Below are positions 52,363 to 60,427 of a DNA stretch of 64,000 nt, piece after piece. Made by a program: the position numbers and the translations under genes. Position 1 is the stretch's first letter. The number at the start of each line of letters is the position of its first letter. Below the pieces are notes generated by a model. It made no database searches. It saw only the letters and a list, made by a program, of their open reading frames with translations, and had not been told where the DNA came from. Source of the stretch: Pelagibius sp. (GTDB taxonomy: Bacteria > Pseudomonadota > Alphaproteobacteria > Kiloniellales > Kiloniellaceae); assembly GCA_028280305.1 (NCBI GenBank), contig JANQMC010000012.1:273846-337845 (forward strand), in the 5' to 3' direction.

Positions 52363-54308
52363 CGGTCGAACCAGAAACGCTCCGGCCGGTAGATACCGAA
52401 CTGAGCCCCGGGGTCCCAGTTATAGATTCCCTCCTCCGGCACGTTCCGGAGACTGCTGGCGACCGTCACCGGCTGCGGCACATGGGCCACCAGCCCGATG
52501 GTGTAGACCTCTTCGGCCTGGATCGTCAGGATCTCTTCCCAGACCGCGACTTTTGCTTCCCGGGATTTGGCGTGCAGCCATTCCTTGTAGAGCGCCAGCA
52601 GCCGCTTCGGCTTTTCCATGTCGACGGGCTCACCGGCCTGTCCTCCGGTTTCGGCGTATTGACCCCACTTCGGCCAGTGGTAGCTCTGCTGATGGATCGG
52701 TACGAATTCTTCCGGGCTGGTGTAAGCCGTGGGAATGCCGTTCTCGTAGCCGTACCACATGGCCATCATCGTCTCGCCTGAGAAGATGCGGTTGCGCAGC
52801 ACCTCGCGTTGCGACGGCTTGGTAAAGAGCTTGATGCCCATGGCCTTCCAGGAATCGGCAATGAGCTCCAGCACATCGACTTCTTCGGTGTTTTCGCCGG
52901 CTGTTTCGATGATGATCTCCACCGGGCGTCCATCCGGCAGCAGGCGGACACCGGAACTGTCACGCTCCGTCAGGCCGATTTCATCCAACAAAGCGTTCGC
53001 CTTCTGGATATCGTAGTCAGCCCAGGCGGCACGATACTCCTCTTTGAAAAGGGGGCTGTCGGGCAGCACCGAGTTGTTCCCTTCCAAAGTCAGTCCGTAG
53101 TAGATGACCTGGTTGATTTCGCTTCGATTGATGCCGAGAGAAAGCGCCCTGCGGAAACGGGCATCGCGGTTCAGATTCCGCCAAACCGGGTCGCTGACAT
53201 TCAGGTTCGGGTAGAGAGCAAGTTGGGAGCCGCGGACCGTCTTCCAGAGGCGGACGTCGAAGCCGCTGCGCTCTTCAGCCGCCTTTAGAAAGGTGTAGTC
53301 GGAAAAGTGCAGGCCGCGGGACTGCAGATCCGACTCCCCGGCGCTGGTCTTGGCGGGAACCAGCGAGCCGCCAACCACTGAAAGCACGAAGCGGTCGGCA
53401 TAGGGCAGTTGCTGACCGGAGGCATCGATGCGGTGATAGTAAGGATTGCGTTCGGCGACAAAGCGGGTCGAGGGCGGTTTCACCGCGTTGAACCAGGGCT
53501 GCAAGGTGGGCAGGTCCGGGTTGGTCGCCTTGTACATGTTGCCCAGGCGGTTATGCAGCTGGGCCCAGTTGCGCGCGCCGGCCTCGGCAACTGCCTTGTC
53601 GATCTTCGCCTGGTCGCCGTGCTTGGGATGGAACGCGCTCAAGTAATGAGCCGGCATGAAAAGATCGAGCGGGCGCGCGCCGGCAAGTGCGGGGATCAGA
53701 AAGGGATTGGGTTGAGACCAGCTGTAACGGATCGTGGTTTCGTCGAGAAACTCGACCTTTGGCAGTTCGCCCTCGACACGCAGCACCTGGGACGGTCCTG
53801 TCGGGGTCAGCGCCTCGTTGTTCGCAACATCCTCCCAGAAGTAGCGGAAATCCTCAGACGTAAAAGGGTGCCCGTCCGACCAGCGATGACCCTTGCGCAA
53901 TTTGAAGGTGAAGATGCGTCCGTCCTCAACCTCCAGGGCTTCCAGCAGATCAGGCTCGACCTCCAGCGCCTCGTTGTAGCCGACAAGGCGTGCATAGCCG
54001 TAGACGTTCAGCAGGCGCACGTCTTTGTCACGGGTCACGAGCATTCGCAATTCACCGCCATGCCTGCCGACGGAAAGGTTGGGGCCGCTGACGGACACGC
54101 GCGGCACCGCGGGCACCCGGTCGCCGATTTTCGGCAGCTGACCGGCATTCACCATCGGTGCCAGGGAAGGCGTCTCTTTTAAGGTTTGAACCTTGGGCGC
54201 TTCCGGCGCCTCATAGACCCGAACCTCGGCAAACGCTTCGCCGGAGAGTACCGCCATAAAAACGAATGAGGCCATCGCCGTGGCCCCGGAGCGAAACCCG
54301 AAAGACAT
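52359..54308 (-). CDS. Peptide/oligosaccharide-type ABC substrate-binding protein (family 5)
   Basis: This 649-residue exported protein has a signal peptide ending in GEAFAEV and the family 5 binding fold: LRKGHRWSDGHPFTSEDFRY near residue 135 and ALSLGINRSEINQVIYYG near 385. The N-terminal 60 residues before the core are Pro-rich and unusual. Family members bind peptides, nickel or opines. No permease or ATPase gene is adjacent, so it is an orphan binding protein served by a transporter elsewhere. It is divergent from a GNAT gene. Confidence 0.88.
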   Translation of the reverse strand: MSFGFRSGATAMASFVFMAVLSGEAFAEVRVYEAPEAPKVQTLKETPSLAPMVNAGQLPKIGDRVPAVPRVSVSGPNLSVGRHGGELRMLVTRDKDVRLLNVYGYARLVGYNEALEVEPDLLEALEVEDGRIFTFKLRKGHRWSDGHPFTSEDFRYFWEDVANNEALTPTGPSQVLRVEGELPKVEFLDETTIRYSWSQPNPFLIPALAGARPLDLFMPAHYLSAFHPKHGDQAKIDKAVAEAGARNWAQLHNRLGNMYKATNPDLPTLQPWFNAVKPPSTRFVAERNPYYHRIDASGQQLPYADRFVLSVVGGSLVPAKTSAGESDLQSRGLHFSDYTFLKAAEERSGFDVRLWKTVRGSQLALYPNLNVSDPVWRNLNRDARFRRALSLGINRSEINQVIYYGLTLEGNNSVLPDSPLFKEEYRAAWADYDIQKANALLDEIGLTERDSSGVRLLPDGRPVEIIIETAGENTEEVDVLELIADSWKAMGIKLFTKPSQREVLRNRIFSGETMMAMWYGYENGIPTAYTSPEEFVPIHQQSYHWPKWGQYAETGGQAGEPVDMEKPKRLLALYKEWLHAKSREAKVAVWEEILTIQAEEVYTIGLVAHVPQPVTVASSLRNVPEEGIYNWDPGAQFGIYRPERFWFDR

Positions 54309-54515
54309 AAACTCGGTCCCTGAACGCGTTGTTATTTCGGGATTTTTCCCCGATTACCGCGGATTATAAAGCGACAAGCAGGAAAGCGCCAATTAAGATC
54401 AGTCGTGCATTGCTCCGGTTGTATAACGTTATTCTCTTCCTCCGGAGCGGGCCCCGATGGCTGTCTGGATCCCGAAATCCAATCCGATGGCGGCGGCGTG
54501 AAGGAGGCGAGGGAC

Positions 54516-55007
54516 ATGGTGCAGACATGGCAAAGAGGCGGCTACGAAGTGAGCACCGACCCCGGCCGGCTGAACCTGCCGGTGATCCACGGCTTTTTAC
54601 GAACGGCCTATTGGTCGGAGGGTATCCCGCTCGACATCGTCGAACGGGCGGTTGCCGGGTCTTTGAATTTCGGCCTCTACGAAGCGGAAGATCAACTCGG
54701 CTATGCCCGCGTCGTCACCGACCGCACCACCTTCGCCTGGCTTTGCGATGTCTTCGTGCTGGAAACCGCGCGGGGGCAGGGGTTGGGGCGCTGGCTGATC
54801 GGCTGCGTCATCGCCCATCCAGGGCTGCAGGGCCTGCGCCGCTGGATGCTGGCGACCGCTGACGCCCAGGCGCTTTACCGAGACTTCGGTTTCGAGGTGC
54901 CCGCCGAGCCCGAGCGCCTGATGGCCCGCCAGATCAAGGACATCTACAAGGGCGCGGCCCAAGGTAGGGCTGGGGGCGGCGCTGCCGGGGCGGTGTCCCG
55001 GCGCTAG
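54516..55007 (+). CDS. GNAT N-acetyltransferase
   Basis: This 163-residue acetyltransferase starts at ATG 54516 after AAGGAGG. The acetyl-CoA binding loop is RGQGLGRWLI (Q/RxxGxG), preceded by DVFVLE, with LYRDFGFEVP at the C-terminus. It resembles the small GNATs of unknown substrate common in proteobacteria. It is divergent from the peptide binding-protein gene and isolated from the DUF1127 gene by about 260 bases. Substrate unknown. Confidence 0.88.
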   Translation: MVQTWQRGGYEVSTDPGRLNLPVIHGFLRTAYWSEGIPLDIVERAVAGSLNFGLYEAEDQLGYARVVTDRTTFAWLCDVFVLETARGQGLGRWLIGCVIAHPGLQGLRRWMLATADAQALYRDFGFEVPAEPERLMARQIKDIYKGAAQGRAGGGAAGAVSRR

Positions 55008-55099
55008 CTATGCGCAGCTTAGCACCGTGGTTCAGTAAGTTGACTTATATGACTGTTTTATGGCGTTAATCTCTTCTTAATCCCGCCATGACATTTGTG

Positions 55100-55120
55100 C
55101 ATTGCTGCGGTGCAGCAATG
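55100..55120. repeat. Perfect inverted repeat upstream of the DUF1127 gene
   Basis: CATTGCTGC and GCAGCAATG form a perfect 9-base stem with a 3-base loop, about 150 bases before the DUF1127 start. It could be a leader hairpin of a long 5' untranslated region or an operator. An AT-rich, promoter-like stretch with TTGACT lies at 55040 just upstream. Confidence 0.5.
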
Positions 55121-55271
55121 GCGCTGCAGATCCGCGCCCCTCGGGTCCATATTCTTTCTGTCGGACGCACTTCGAGGGACCTCGCGAGATCGAGGGGCTG
55201 GGGTCCTCAGCGCTCCCATTAAAACAAGGTCCGCTCATCAAACTGGGCGGCATTCGGTAAGGAAGCAGACG

Positions 55272-55661
55272 ATGAACACGATGTCATACGACCACATCAA
55301 AGACCCGCTCGTACGCGCAGAAGCCATGCGCTCCCAGGCCATTGCCCAGGGGATCGCCAATCTGACGGACGCTATCGGCAGCGCTATCCGCGCGCTGACG
55401 GGTAAGATCTCCAAGTACATGGCTTATCGCCGGGTTTATGAGACCCTCAGCGACATGACCGACCGTGAGCTGGACGATATCGGCCTGTCGCGCGGCGACA
55501 TCGATGCCGTTGCCCGCGGTCATGATCCGCGCCCCAAGCGCGATGCCTATCTGGAGACGGTTCTGTTCCAGCACAGCAAGCTGGCGGAGCGTTACCAGAC
55601 CGAAGGCAAGGCCGACGGCGAAGAGGGCGTCAACGACAACCGCACGGTTGCCGCGGCCTAA
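55272..55661 (+). CDS. DUF1127 domain protein
   Basis: This 129-residue protein starts at ATG 55272 after AAGGAAG. The DUF1127 core is at residues 55-90 (RRVYETLSDMTDRELDDIG, then SRGDIDAVARG), an arginine- and acid-rich helix found in small alphaproteobacterial RNA-related and stress-responsive proteins. In Rhodobacter, a DUF1127 protein (CcaF1) is made from a transcript that also yields small RNAs. This version is longer than the usual 45-90 residues. A strong terminator lies about 110 bases after the stop. Confidence 0.88.
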   Translation: MNTMSYDHIKDPLVRAEAMRSQAIAQGIANLTDAIGSAIRALTGKISKYMAYRRVYETLSDMTDRELDDIGLSRGDIDAVARGHDPRPKRDAYLETVLFQHSKLAERYQTEGKADGEEGVNDNRTVAAA

Positions 55662-55993
55662 GAGCCAAAGAAATGACCCGCGAGAAGCAGCAGAAGCTTC
55701 CCGCCGGGGTCGCTGGCTCGCCGGGATCGCTCGAAACCGATCCGGGATCCGATGCCAAAGCCAAAGACGAAAGGGCCGCAAATCGCGGCCCTTTGTGTAT
55801 TTGGGATACCGGCCGGAGCCCGGGCATCCGCCGAATATCTATATTTTCCATAATATACATTATGCGCGTTCTAGGCGCTCTCTGAGGCACCGCCTCGTTA
55901 GATGGTTTTTGTCACAAATTCAAAGTGTTGCCGGGAGACTGCATAGCCCGCTACCCTCTTCGCCAGATGCGAGTTTGGCAACGTGACGGCGCA
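55662..55993. other. Intergenic region after the DUF1127 gene
   Basis: The first half is the 3' untranslated region of the DUF1127 transcript, ending at the hairpin at 55770-55794. The second half becomes AT-rich (near 55840-55870, with a TAATATACATTA tract) and probably contains the promoter of the helix-turn-helix gene. No gene recognised. Confidence 0.5.
55770..55794 (+). terminator. Terminator after the DUF1127 gene
   Basis: A perfect 10-base stem AAAGGGCCGC / GCGGCCCTTT with loop AAATC. The T tract is short and interrupted, but the stem strength and position support termination. Confidence 0.75.
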
Positions 55994-56449
55994 ATGTATC
56001 CGACCTCGATCCTCCGGGGTCTGCGCCCGGAGGAACTGCGGCTCCTGGCACAGGCCCACGACGACCAAGCCGAGGCGCTGCGCGCCGCCGCCAGCCGTCG
56101 CGGCGATGAAATCACCCGCGCGGCGGCAGCGCAAAAGCTCGTCGCCTACCTGCACAGCCTGCCCGACCTGGTCGCCGCCCGGGCGCAGTCGATGCCCGAG
56201 GACGCGGCGATCCGCATGGTGTCGCGCGAAACCGGCGTGCCCTTGGAGACCGTCGCCGCTCACTGGCGGCACGCGAAGAAGCGGATCGCGGAGGAAGCCC
56301 GCGAACGGCGCAACCGGGAGATCATGCGCCTCGCCGCCCGTGGCTGGACCAACAGCGCCATAGGCGCGCGCCTCGATCTTCACCCCTCCACCGTCGCCCG
56401 GATCATCCAGCGCGCCCTCAGAGCGACGGCAGCTATGGCGGCGGAGTGA
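55994..56449 (+). CDS. Unknown protein with helix-turn-helix-like segments
   Basis: I do not recognise a named family. The roughly 151-residue protein is helical and Ala/Arg-rich; two segments look like helix-turn-helices: AIRMVSRETGVPLETVAAHW near the middle, and GWTNSAIGARLDLHPSTVAR near the C-terminus. This suggests a DNA-binding role resembling small terminase or sigma region 4 folds. The start is uncertain: ATGs at 55967 and 55994 and a TTG at 55925 are all in frame, and none has a good ribosome site. It precedes an AT-rich segment and a group of tiny genes. Confidence 0.55.
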   Translation: MYPTSILRGLRPEELRLLAQAHDDQAEALRAAASRRGDEITRAAAAQKLVAYLHSLPDLVAARAQSMPEDAAIRMVSRETGVPLETVAAHWRHAKKRIAEEARERRNREIMRLAARGWTNSAIGARLDLHPSTVARIIQRALRATAAMAAE

Positions 56450-56469
56450 AATTCACTTTAAATAAAAAA

Positions 56470-56488
56470 TAGGTGCGGATCGCACCTA
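56470..56488. repeat. Inverted repeat in an AT-rich segment
   Basis: TAGGTGCG and CGCACCTA form perfect 8-base arms around GAT, followed by TATATATA. The segment 56450-56580 is much more AT-rich than its surroundings. The hairpin could end the upstream transcript or be a regulator site for the small gene at 56584. Confidence 0.5.
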
Positions 56489-56583
56489 TATATACGCATT
56501 ACAATAGCGCAATCTGCACTCATTGAAATTCCTTCTTACTTACTTAAATATTTGGGACATTATTGACCTTGAAAGAAGTAAAA

Positions 56584-56796
56584 ATGACAGAGAACGAAAT
56601 GCGCCGAGCCTTGGAATCAGCCCACAACCGACAGCACGGCCGAGGGCGATGGTTCGGCAATCACGAGCACACTCAGCGCTGCATCGACGCCGGATTGATC
56701 CTCGTCGGTAATGATGGAGAACCGACGCTGAGCCCAGAAGGCGAACGGCAACTCGCCCGCCTTAAGGAACTTGAATCGACCTCAGGCGACCGTTAA
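56584..56796 (+). CDS. Small unknown protein, 70 residues
   Basis: The frame begins at ATG 56584 with a weak AAGAAG site; an in-frame TTG at 56563 adds seven residues. The protein is hydrophilic and helical with a His-rich tract (RWFGNHEHTQRC) and a C-terminal LSPEGERQLARLKELE, which resembles a short winged-helix or DNA-associated tail. No family recognised. It follows a 130-base AT-rich stretch, and its 3' end overlaps a convergent 40-codon frame. Confidence 0.5.
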   Translation: MTENEMRRALESAHNRQHGRGRWFGNHEHTQRCIDAGLILVGNDGEPTLSPEGERQLARLKELESTSGDR

Positions 56797-56904
56797 TCCG
56801 ACGCCGCAGCGGTGCGGCCGACACCGCTTTTTCGGCGGTGCCGGATCTGCTTTCACGAAACGACCGCCCTCGCCTCTGGGCTGCTTTTTCCTGCGCCCGG
56901 CCAT
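56782..56904 (-). CDS. Tiny basic protein, 40 residues (candidate)
   Basis: The start ATG lies one base after the TGA of the upstream basic gene (TGACATG), so it could be translated by termination-reinitiation. The product is basic with MAGRRKKQPRGEGGRFVKAD at its N-terminus and a Cys/His-containing end (RCRPHRCG). It overlaps the 3' end of the plus-strand 70-residue gene. No homologue is known to me; coding status rests on coupling and composition only. Confidence 0.35.
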   Translation of the reverse strand: MAGRRKKQPRGEGGRFVKADPAPPKKRCRPHRCGVGLTVA

Positions 56905-56905
56905 G

Positions 56906-57040
56906 TCAGCGCCTCCGGCGGCGCGTGCTGCGCTTGCGGGCGCGTTTGGTGGTCTTGGCCTTCGCCTTCACCACCCGGCCACCGCGCGCGAAGCGGTAGC
57001 CCTTCTTTAGCCGTCCGTTCTTCTTCAGTCCTACAGGCAT
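56906..57040 (-). CDS. Tiny highly basic protein, 44 residues
   Basis: The frame has an excellent ribosome site (GGAGGT, seven bases upstream of ATG) and encodes a protein of which about half the residues are Lys or Arg (MPVGLKKNGRLKKGYRFAR at the start, then a run of RKRSTRRRRR at the end). It resembles ribosome-associated or nucleic-acid-binding micro-proteins and phage-type basic peptides. Its ribosome site overlaps the stop of the upstream membrane-protein frame (GGAGGTAG), implying coupling. No homologue known to me. Confidence 0.6.
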   Translation of the reverse strand: MPVGLKKNGRLKKGYRFARGGRVVKAKAKTTKRARKRSTRRRRR

Positions 57041-57044
57041 GGTT

Positions 57045-57257
57045 CTACCTCCGTGTTGCGATCACGATGGCGCCGAGCGCCAGGGCGGCAATCGCTATCA
57101 CCGTGAACAAGTCCTTATCAGTTCGGCCTGGGTTAAAGAAACCCTCCGTCACCTCGACCTCAATCGGGTCCGCCGGGATGGTCTGGCCGGAGATCGAGAC
57201 AAGCTCAAAGGCCTCCCGGTCAAACAGCAAGGGCTCAAGGTTGCTGTCATAATTCAC
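57045..57257 (-). CDS. Small single-span membrane protein, 70 residues
   Basis: Starting at GTG 57257, the frame encodes a hydrophilic N-terminal half (FDREAFELVSISGQTIPADP) and a single C-terminal membrane helix (LFTVIAIAALALGAIVIATRR trimmed: FTVIAIAALALGAIVIA). It resembles phage-type small tail-anchored proteins. The frame stays open about 14 codons upstream of the GTG without a better start. It is the first of three close minus-strand frames. Function unknown. Confidence 0.5.
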   Translation of the reverse strand: MNYDSNLEPLLFDREAFELVSISGQTIPADPIEVEVTEGFFNPGRTDKDLFTVIAIAALALGAIVIATRR

Positions 57258-57404
57258 CGTCCCGAGCGTCTTGAAACCGGTACTGCCGCCATACCCTGGT
57301 TAACGGCCCGCCTGATCAGCCTTTGAACCTTTCGGGGCCGGCAAACGACTTCCTCATAACCCGGGCGCTTCCTGGCGCCTTGTCATCCCTATGAGGAGGT
57401 TGAG

Positions 57405-58103
57405 ATGCGCTCTTCCAAGAATACGCTTGCCGGCATTGCCGGTGTTTTTGCCATTGCGGCCGGCGCTGTCGCGCTGACGACGGCCCTGCCCGCCGGCGCA
57501 GCCGGCCCCATGGTTCAGTACCAGCCGACCATTGCGTTCAATACCGCCCAATCCAAGGCCCCCGGCGGCCTTACCCACGCCCTGCCCGACATCATCCCGA
57601 CCACGCTCGGCTTCATTATGAAGTCCGGTCCCGTCGGCTGGGGCCAGACCGAAGAGCTCAACCCCAACCAAGCCGACGCTACGCAGGTCGGGCCGCAGCA
57701 GAACCTCTGCCGTTTCCACCCCGGCGCCTATCGCACCCACAATAAAGGCGCGGGCAACGCCGGTGCGTTCGTCACCAAGGTTTACCGGGACAACACACTG
57801 ATCCATACCCACAACGTACCCGGTGGCCTGGCTGCCTACAGCGGCATCGACTGGCATCAGTTCACCGTCGACCTGAAAGAAGGCATGAACACCATTCGAG
57901 TGAACTTCGATGCCAACAAGCAGGTCGCGGAGAGCAACGAGAACAACAACTACTTCATCAAGGTGAACGTGAAGATCGACTGCAACGGCGACGGCAAGAT
58001 CGGCGGCGTGGCGATCAGCCCGAACGGCGGCTTCAAAGCGACGCCGGGCCAGGGCGATCCCTCACCGGCGAAGCCTCACAAGCGCCTGAGACCGCGCGGC
58101 TGA
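57405..58103 (+). CDS. Secreted CARDB-like protein
   Basis: This 232-residue protein has a long signal peptide ending in AGAAGP, a strong GAGGAGGT ribosome site, and a C-terminal beta-sandwich of CARDB type: TVDLKEGMNTIRVNFDANKQ, then VAESNENNNYF. It ends in a basic Pro-rich tail (PHKRLRPRG). CARDB domains are adhesion modules on secreted or surface proteins. It resembles the secreted protein at 59037 on the other side of gph. Function in adhesion or envelope interactions is inferred. Confidence 0.7.
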   Translation: MRSSKNTLAGIAGVFAIAAGAVALTTALPAGAAGPMVQYQPTIAFNTAQSKAPGGLTHALPDIIPTTLGFIMKSGPVGWGQTEELNPNQADATQVGPQQNLCRFHPGAYRTHNKGAGNAGAFVTKVYRDNTLIHTHNVPGGLAAYSGIDWHQFTVDLKEGMNTIRVNFDANKQVAESNENNNYFIKVNVKIDCNGDGKIGGVAISPNGGFKATPGQGDPSPAKPHKRLRPRG

Positions 58104-58132
58104 GCTTAGAGCCCATCAAAGCCTGCGCGTGA

Positions 58133-58164
58133 CCGCCGGCGGCTCGGAAACGGGTCGCCGGCGG
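58133..58164 (+). terminator. Hairpin after the CARDB-like gene
   Basis: CCGCCGGC and GCCGGCGG form a GC-rich 8-base stem with a 16-base loop, followed by ACTTTCTC. It lies between convergent genes and could serve both strands. Confidence 0.5.
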
Positions 58165-58259
58165 ACTTTCTCGGCAACCAAGTCTGCTTTGCCCCTGCCC
58201 TGACTTGTTTGCGCGTCTCTATCAGCCTTGGATAGTGCTTCTTCGATTTCGCAGTCCCG

Positions 58260-58937
58260 CTAACCCAGGCCCGCAAGCAGGGATGGCAGCTTCCCGAAGT
58301 GAGAGAAGCTGGCCTGGTGGGGAATCTTCTCCAGGGGCGTTTTACGATACCCTTCCGTGAAGAGGGCAAAGGGCACGCCGGCGGCGGATGCGGTTGCCGC
58401 ATCGACCTCGCTGTCGCCGACAAAGACCAGGGCCTCCCGGGACACGCCGAGAGCTGACGCCGCTTGCAGCAGCGGTAGAGGGTCCGGTTTGCGGCGCGCC
58501 AGGCTGTCGCCACCCACAAGAGCCGTCACATAACCGTCTATGCCCAGATCGGTCAGAACTTGCCGGGCGGGCACTTCGGGCTTGTTGGTGCAAACGCCGA
58601 GGCGAAGGCCGGCCGTTGCCAGTTCGGCCAGCACCTCGTCTACACCCTCATAGAGACTTGATAGCGCGGAAGGCGCCGTGTTGTAGATCTCCTGGAACCG
58701 CTTCGTAGCGGCGCTGTGGGCTTCGGCGTCGGCTTCCTCGGCCGCCCAGTCGAGCAGGCGCTCCACCAGTTTCGGAACGCCGTTCCCCACAAAACCAATC
58801 ACCGTTTCCAGATCCGGCCCCTGATGGCCGCGCTCCTCCAGCAGACGCCGGGCCGCAGCATGAATGTCCGGCGCTGAGTGCACGAGGGTGCCGTCGAGAT
58901 CGAAAACCACGGCTTGAAGCGCCCTCTCCCCCTCCAT
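58260..58937 (-). CDS. gph: Phosphoglycolate phosphatase (HAD superfamily)
   Basis: This 225-residue enzyme starts at ATG 58937; the frame is open far upstream, but this gives the family length. HAD motif I is FDLDGTL (Asp13, Asp15), motif II CTNKPE, motif III near RKPDPLPL and motif IV VGDSEVDAATA. It removes phosphate from 2-phosphoglycolate formed by DNA repair or oxygenation. It lies alone on the minus strand between two related secreted-protein genes. Confidence 0.93.
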   Translation of the reverse strand: MEGERALQAVVFDLDGTLVHSAPDIHAAARRLLEERGHQGPDLETVIGFVGNGVPKLVERLLDWAAEEADAEAHSAATKRFQEIYNTAPSALSSLYEGVDEVLAELATAGLRLGVCTNKPEVPARQVLTDLGIDGYVTALVGGDSLARRKPDPLPLLQAASALGVSREALVFVGDSEVDAATASAAGVPFALFTEGYRKTPLEKIPHQASFSHFGKLPSLLAGLG

Positions 58938-59036
58938 CACGAAGGTCCCTTTGAACCAATTGTAACCAACCGACGACACACGGGCGTGACCAACAGTTCC
59001 GGCGAGTGCCGGATCGAGGCAAAGAGGACCTGAAAA

Positions 59037-59660
59037 ATGCGCAAGAGCACTGTCTCCTATCTGACAATGGCGGCCTTCGCCGCCCTCACGATGGCCGGCG
59101 CGACGGCTAACGACAGCGCCGCGCAGACCCGATCCACCCAGGCCGAAAAGGCGCCGATCCAATTGAAGATCATGAAACCGGCGAAGCCTCCGCGTGAGCC
59201 GGGCCGAGGCGCGGGCAAGCCGCGGCCAGGCCCCGACGGGCAGCCCGACAGCGGCCCTGACACGCCCAGCCAGTTGGCCAATCTTGTGGTGATCCCCTTC
59301 TACAACAATCCGCACGGATTGCCGCAGGGTTTTCCCGAGCACAGTTACTGTAAGAAGAACCCCGCGGGCGGCGCACCGGTGCAGATCAAGTTCTGGATAC
59401 GCAATGCCGGGGGCAGCGACAGTGGCGCCTTCCAGTGGACGCCCAGTTTCCCCAATGCCGGTGCGGCACCGGCCAAGATCGTCGCCAACGTGCCGGCAAA
59501 CGGCCAGGTGCTCATCACCCAGGGCATCCCAAACGGCTGCTACACGCCGGGCTTCAATGCGACCTGCCAGTTCTCCATCTCCTTGGACGATCACGACGAA
59601 GTCGAGGAGTGGAGCGAAACCAACTCCGTGTCGAACTTCTGTGTCGGCCCGGCAGGTTGA
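59037..59660 (+). CDS. Secreted CARDB-like protein, second copy
   Basis: This 207-residue protein has a signal peptide near ATANDSAAQ, a Pro/Gly-rich low-complexity region (PREPGRGAGKPRPGPDGQP) and a C-terminal CARDB-like sandwich (VQIKFWIRNAGGSDSG; ISLDDHDEVEEWSETNS). Four cysteines in the last 100 residues could form disulfides. Its domain order parallels the secreted protein at 57405, suggesting a diverged paralogue separated by gph. A very strong hairpin follows the stop. Confidence 0.7.
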   Translation: MRKSTVSYLTMAAFAALTMAGATANDSAAQTRSTQAEKAPIQLKIMKPAKPPREPGRGAGKPRPGPDGQPDSGPDTPSQLANLVVIPFYNNPHGLPQGFPEHSYCKKNPAGGAPVQIKFWIRNAGGSDSGAFQWTPSFPNAGAAPAKIVANVPANGQVLITQGIPNGCYTPGFNATCQFSISLDDHDEVEEWSETNSVSNFCVGPAG

Positions 59661-59683
59661 AGCAAAGCTCAGGACAGGTTTTC

Positions 59684-59715
59684 TGAAACGGCGGCCGCTA
59701 GTCCGGCCGCCGTTT
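59684..59715. terminator. Very strong hairpin after the second CARDB-like gene
   Basis: A perfect 13-base stem (GAAACGGCGGCCG / CGGCCGCCGTTTC) with a 6-base loop. It lacks a full T tract but is symmetric and can act on both strands; the PAS gene converges from the right. Confidence 0.7.
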
Positions 59716-59740
59716 CACTATGTCCCGATCCACTATGTCC
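59715..59740. repeat. Tandem direct repeat
   Basis: CACTATGTCCC occurs twice with a 15-base period directly after the hairpin at 59684-59715. Its function is unknown and it may be slippage. Confidence 0.5.
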
Positions 59741-59771
59741 CAATGAGCTTCTGTTGATGTCCGGGGCAGAC

Positions 59772-60335
59772 TCAGAACGACTTCCTGGGCAACACGTCGT
59801 TGTCGATCTGAATGAGGCTTTTGTCTTTCACCTGACCCGGCACCTGGTTCGGCCGGCAGTCATTCTCTATCCGCGACAGGCAGCCCAGCACCAGGCGCTG
59901 GCTCCCATCACCGTGAACCAGAGGCAACCGCAGGATCTCCACCCGCAGATAGCTGCGGTCGCTATAGGTCAGCCCCTCAATGGATCGCATGCAGGTGCCA
60001 TGGGCCATAACCTCGTCAAACATGCTCGCGACGTTGGCGAGGTCCTCGCCGTCCAACAACTCATCCAGGTAGCGGCCGGTATTCTCTACGCCCATGATGT
60101 CGCGGATGGCGGTACCCGAGAGCCGGAAGAGGAAGCGGCCTGTATCGACTTCCTTCTCGACGATGAAGATATGCGGCAGCAGGCGCAAAACCTCGGCCGG
60201 GTCGAAGTCCTCCCGCAAAGGCACGCCACCACGGCGCAGCGCCAGGTTATGCCAATAAGCATAGAGAGCGCTTGAATTCTGACTGAAGAAGGTGTCGTCT
60301 GGCGCACCTTCGGAAAGTTCTGCACTGCCCCACAT
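59772..60335 (-). CDS. PAS-domain protein (PAS_5 type)
   Basis: This 187-residue soluble protein consists of a single PAS fold of the alphaproteobacterial PAS_5 type (PHIFIVEKEVDTGRFLFRLSG, the two cores trimmed as FRLSGTAIRDIMG and VHGDGSQRLVLGCLSRI). It has no attached output domain. Such proteins are thought to be accessory sensors, but no ligand is known. It is divergent from mazG with about 90 bases between. Convergent with the secreted CARDB-like gene. Confidence 0.85.
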   Translation of the reverse strand: MWGSAELSEGAPDDTFFSQNSSALYAYWHNLALRRGGVPLREDFDPAEVLRLLPHIFIVEKEVDTGRFLFRLSGTAIRDIMGVENTGRYLDELLDGEDLANVASMFDEVMAHGTCMRSIEGLTYSDRSYLRVEILRLPLVHGDGSQRLVLGCLSRIENDCRPNQVPGQVKDKSLIQIDNDVLPRKSF

Positions 60336-60427
60336 GGAGACACAGATACAGAATAAGTGTTTGCCTTTCCTTAATCATTCTCTCTCGCCTCTGGTTGTCC
60401 CGGCCCGCTTTGGTTAATCTTTCCGCC

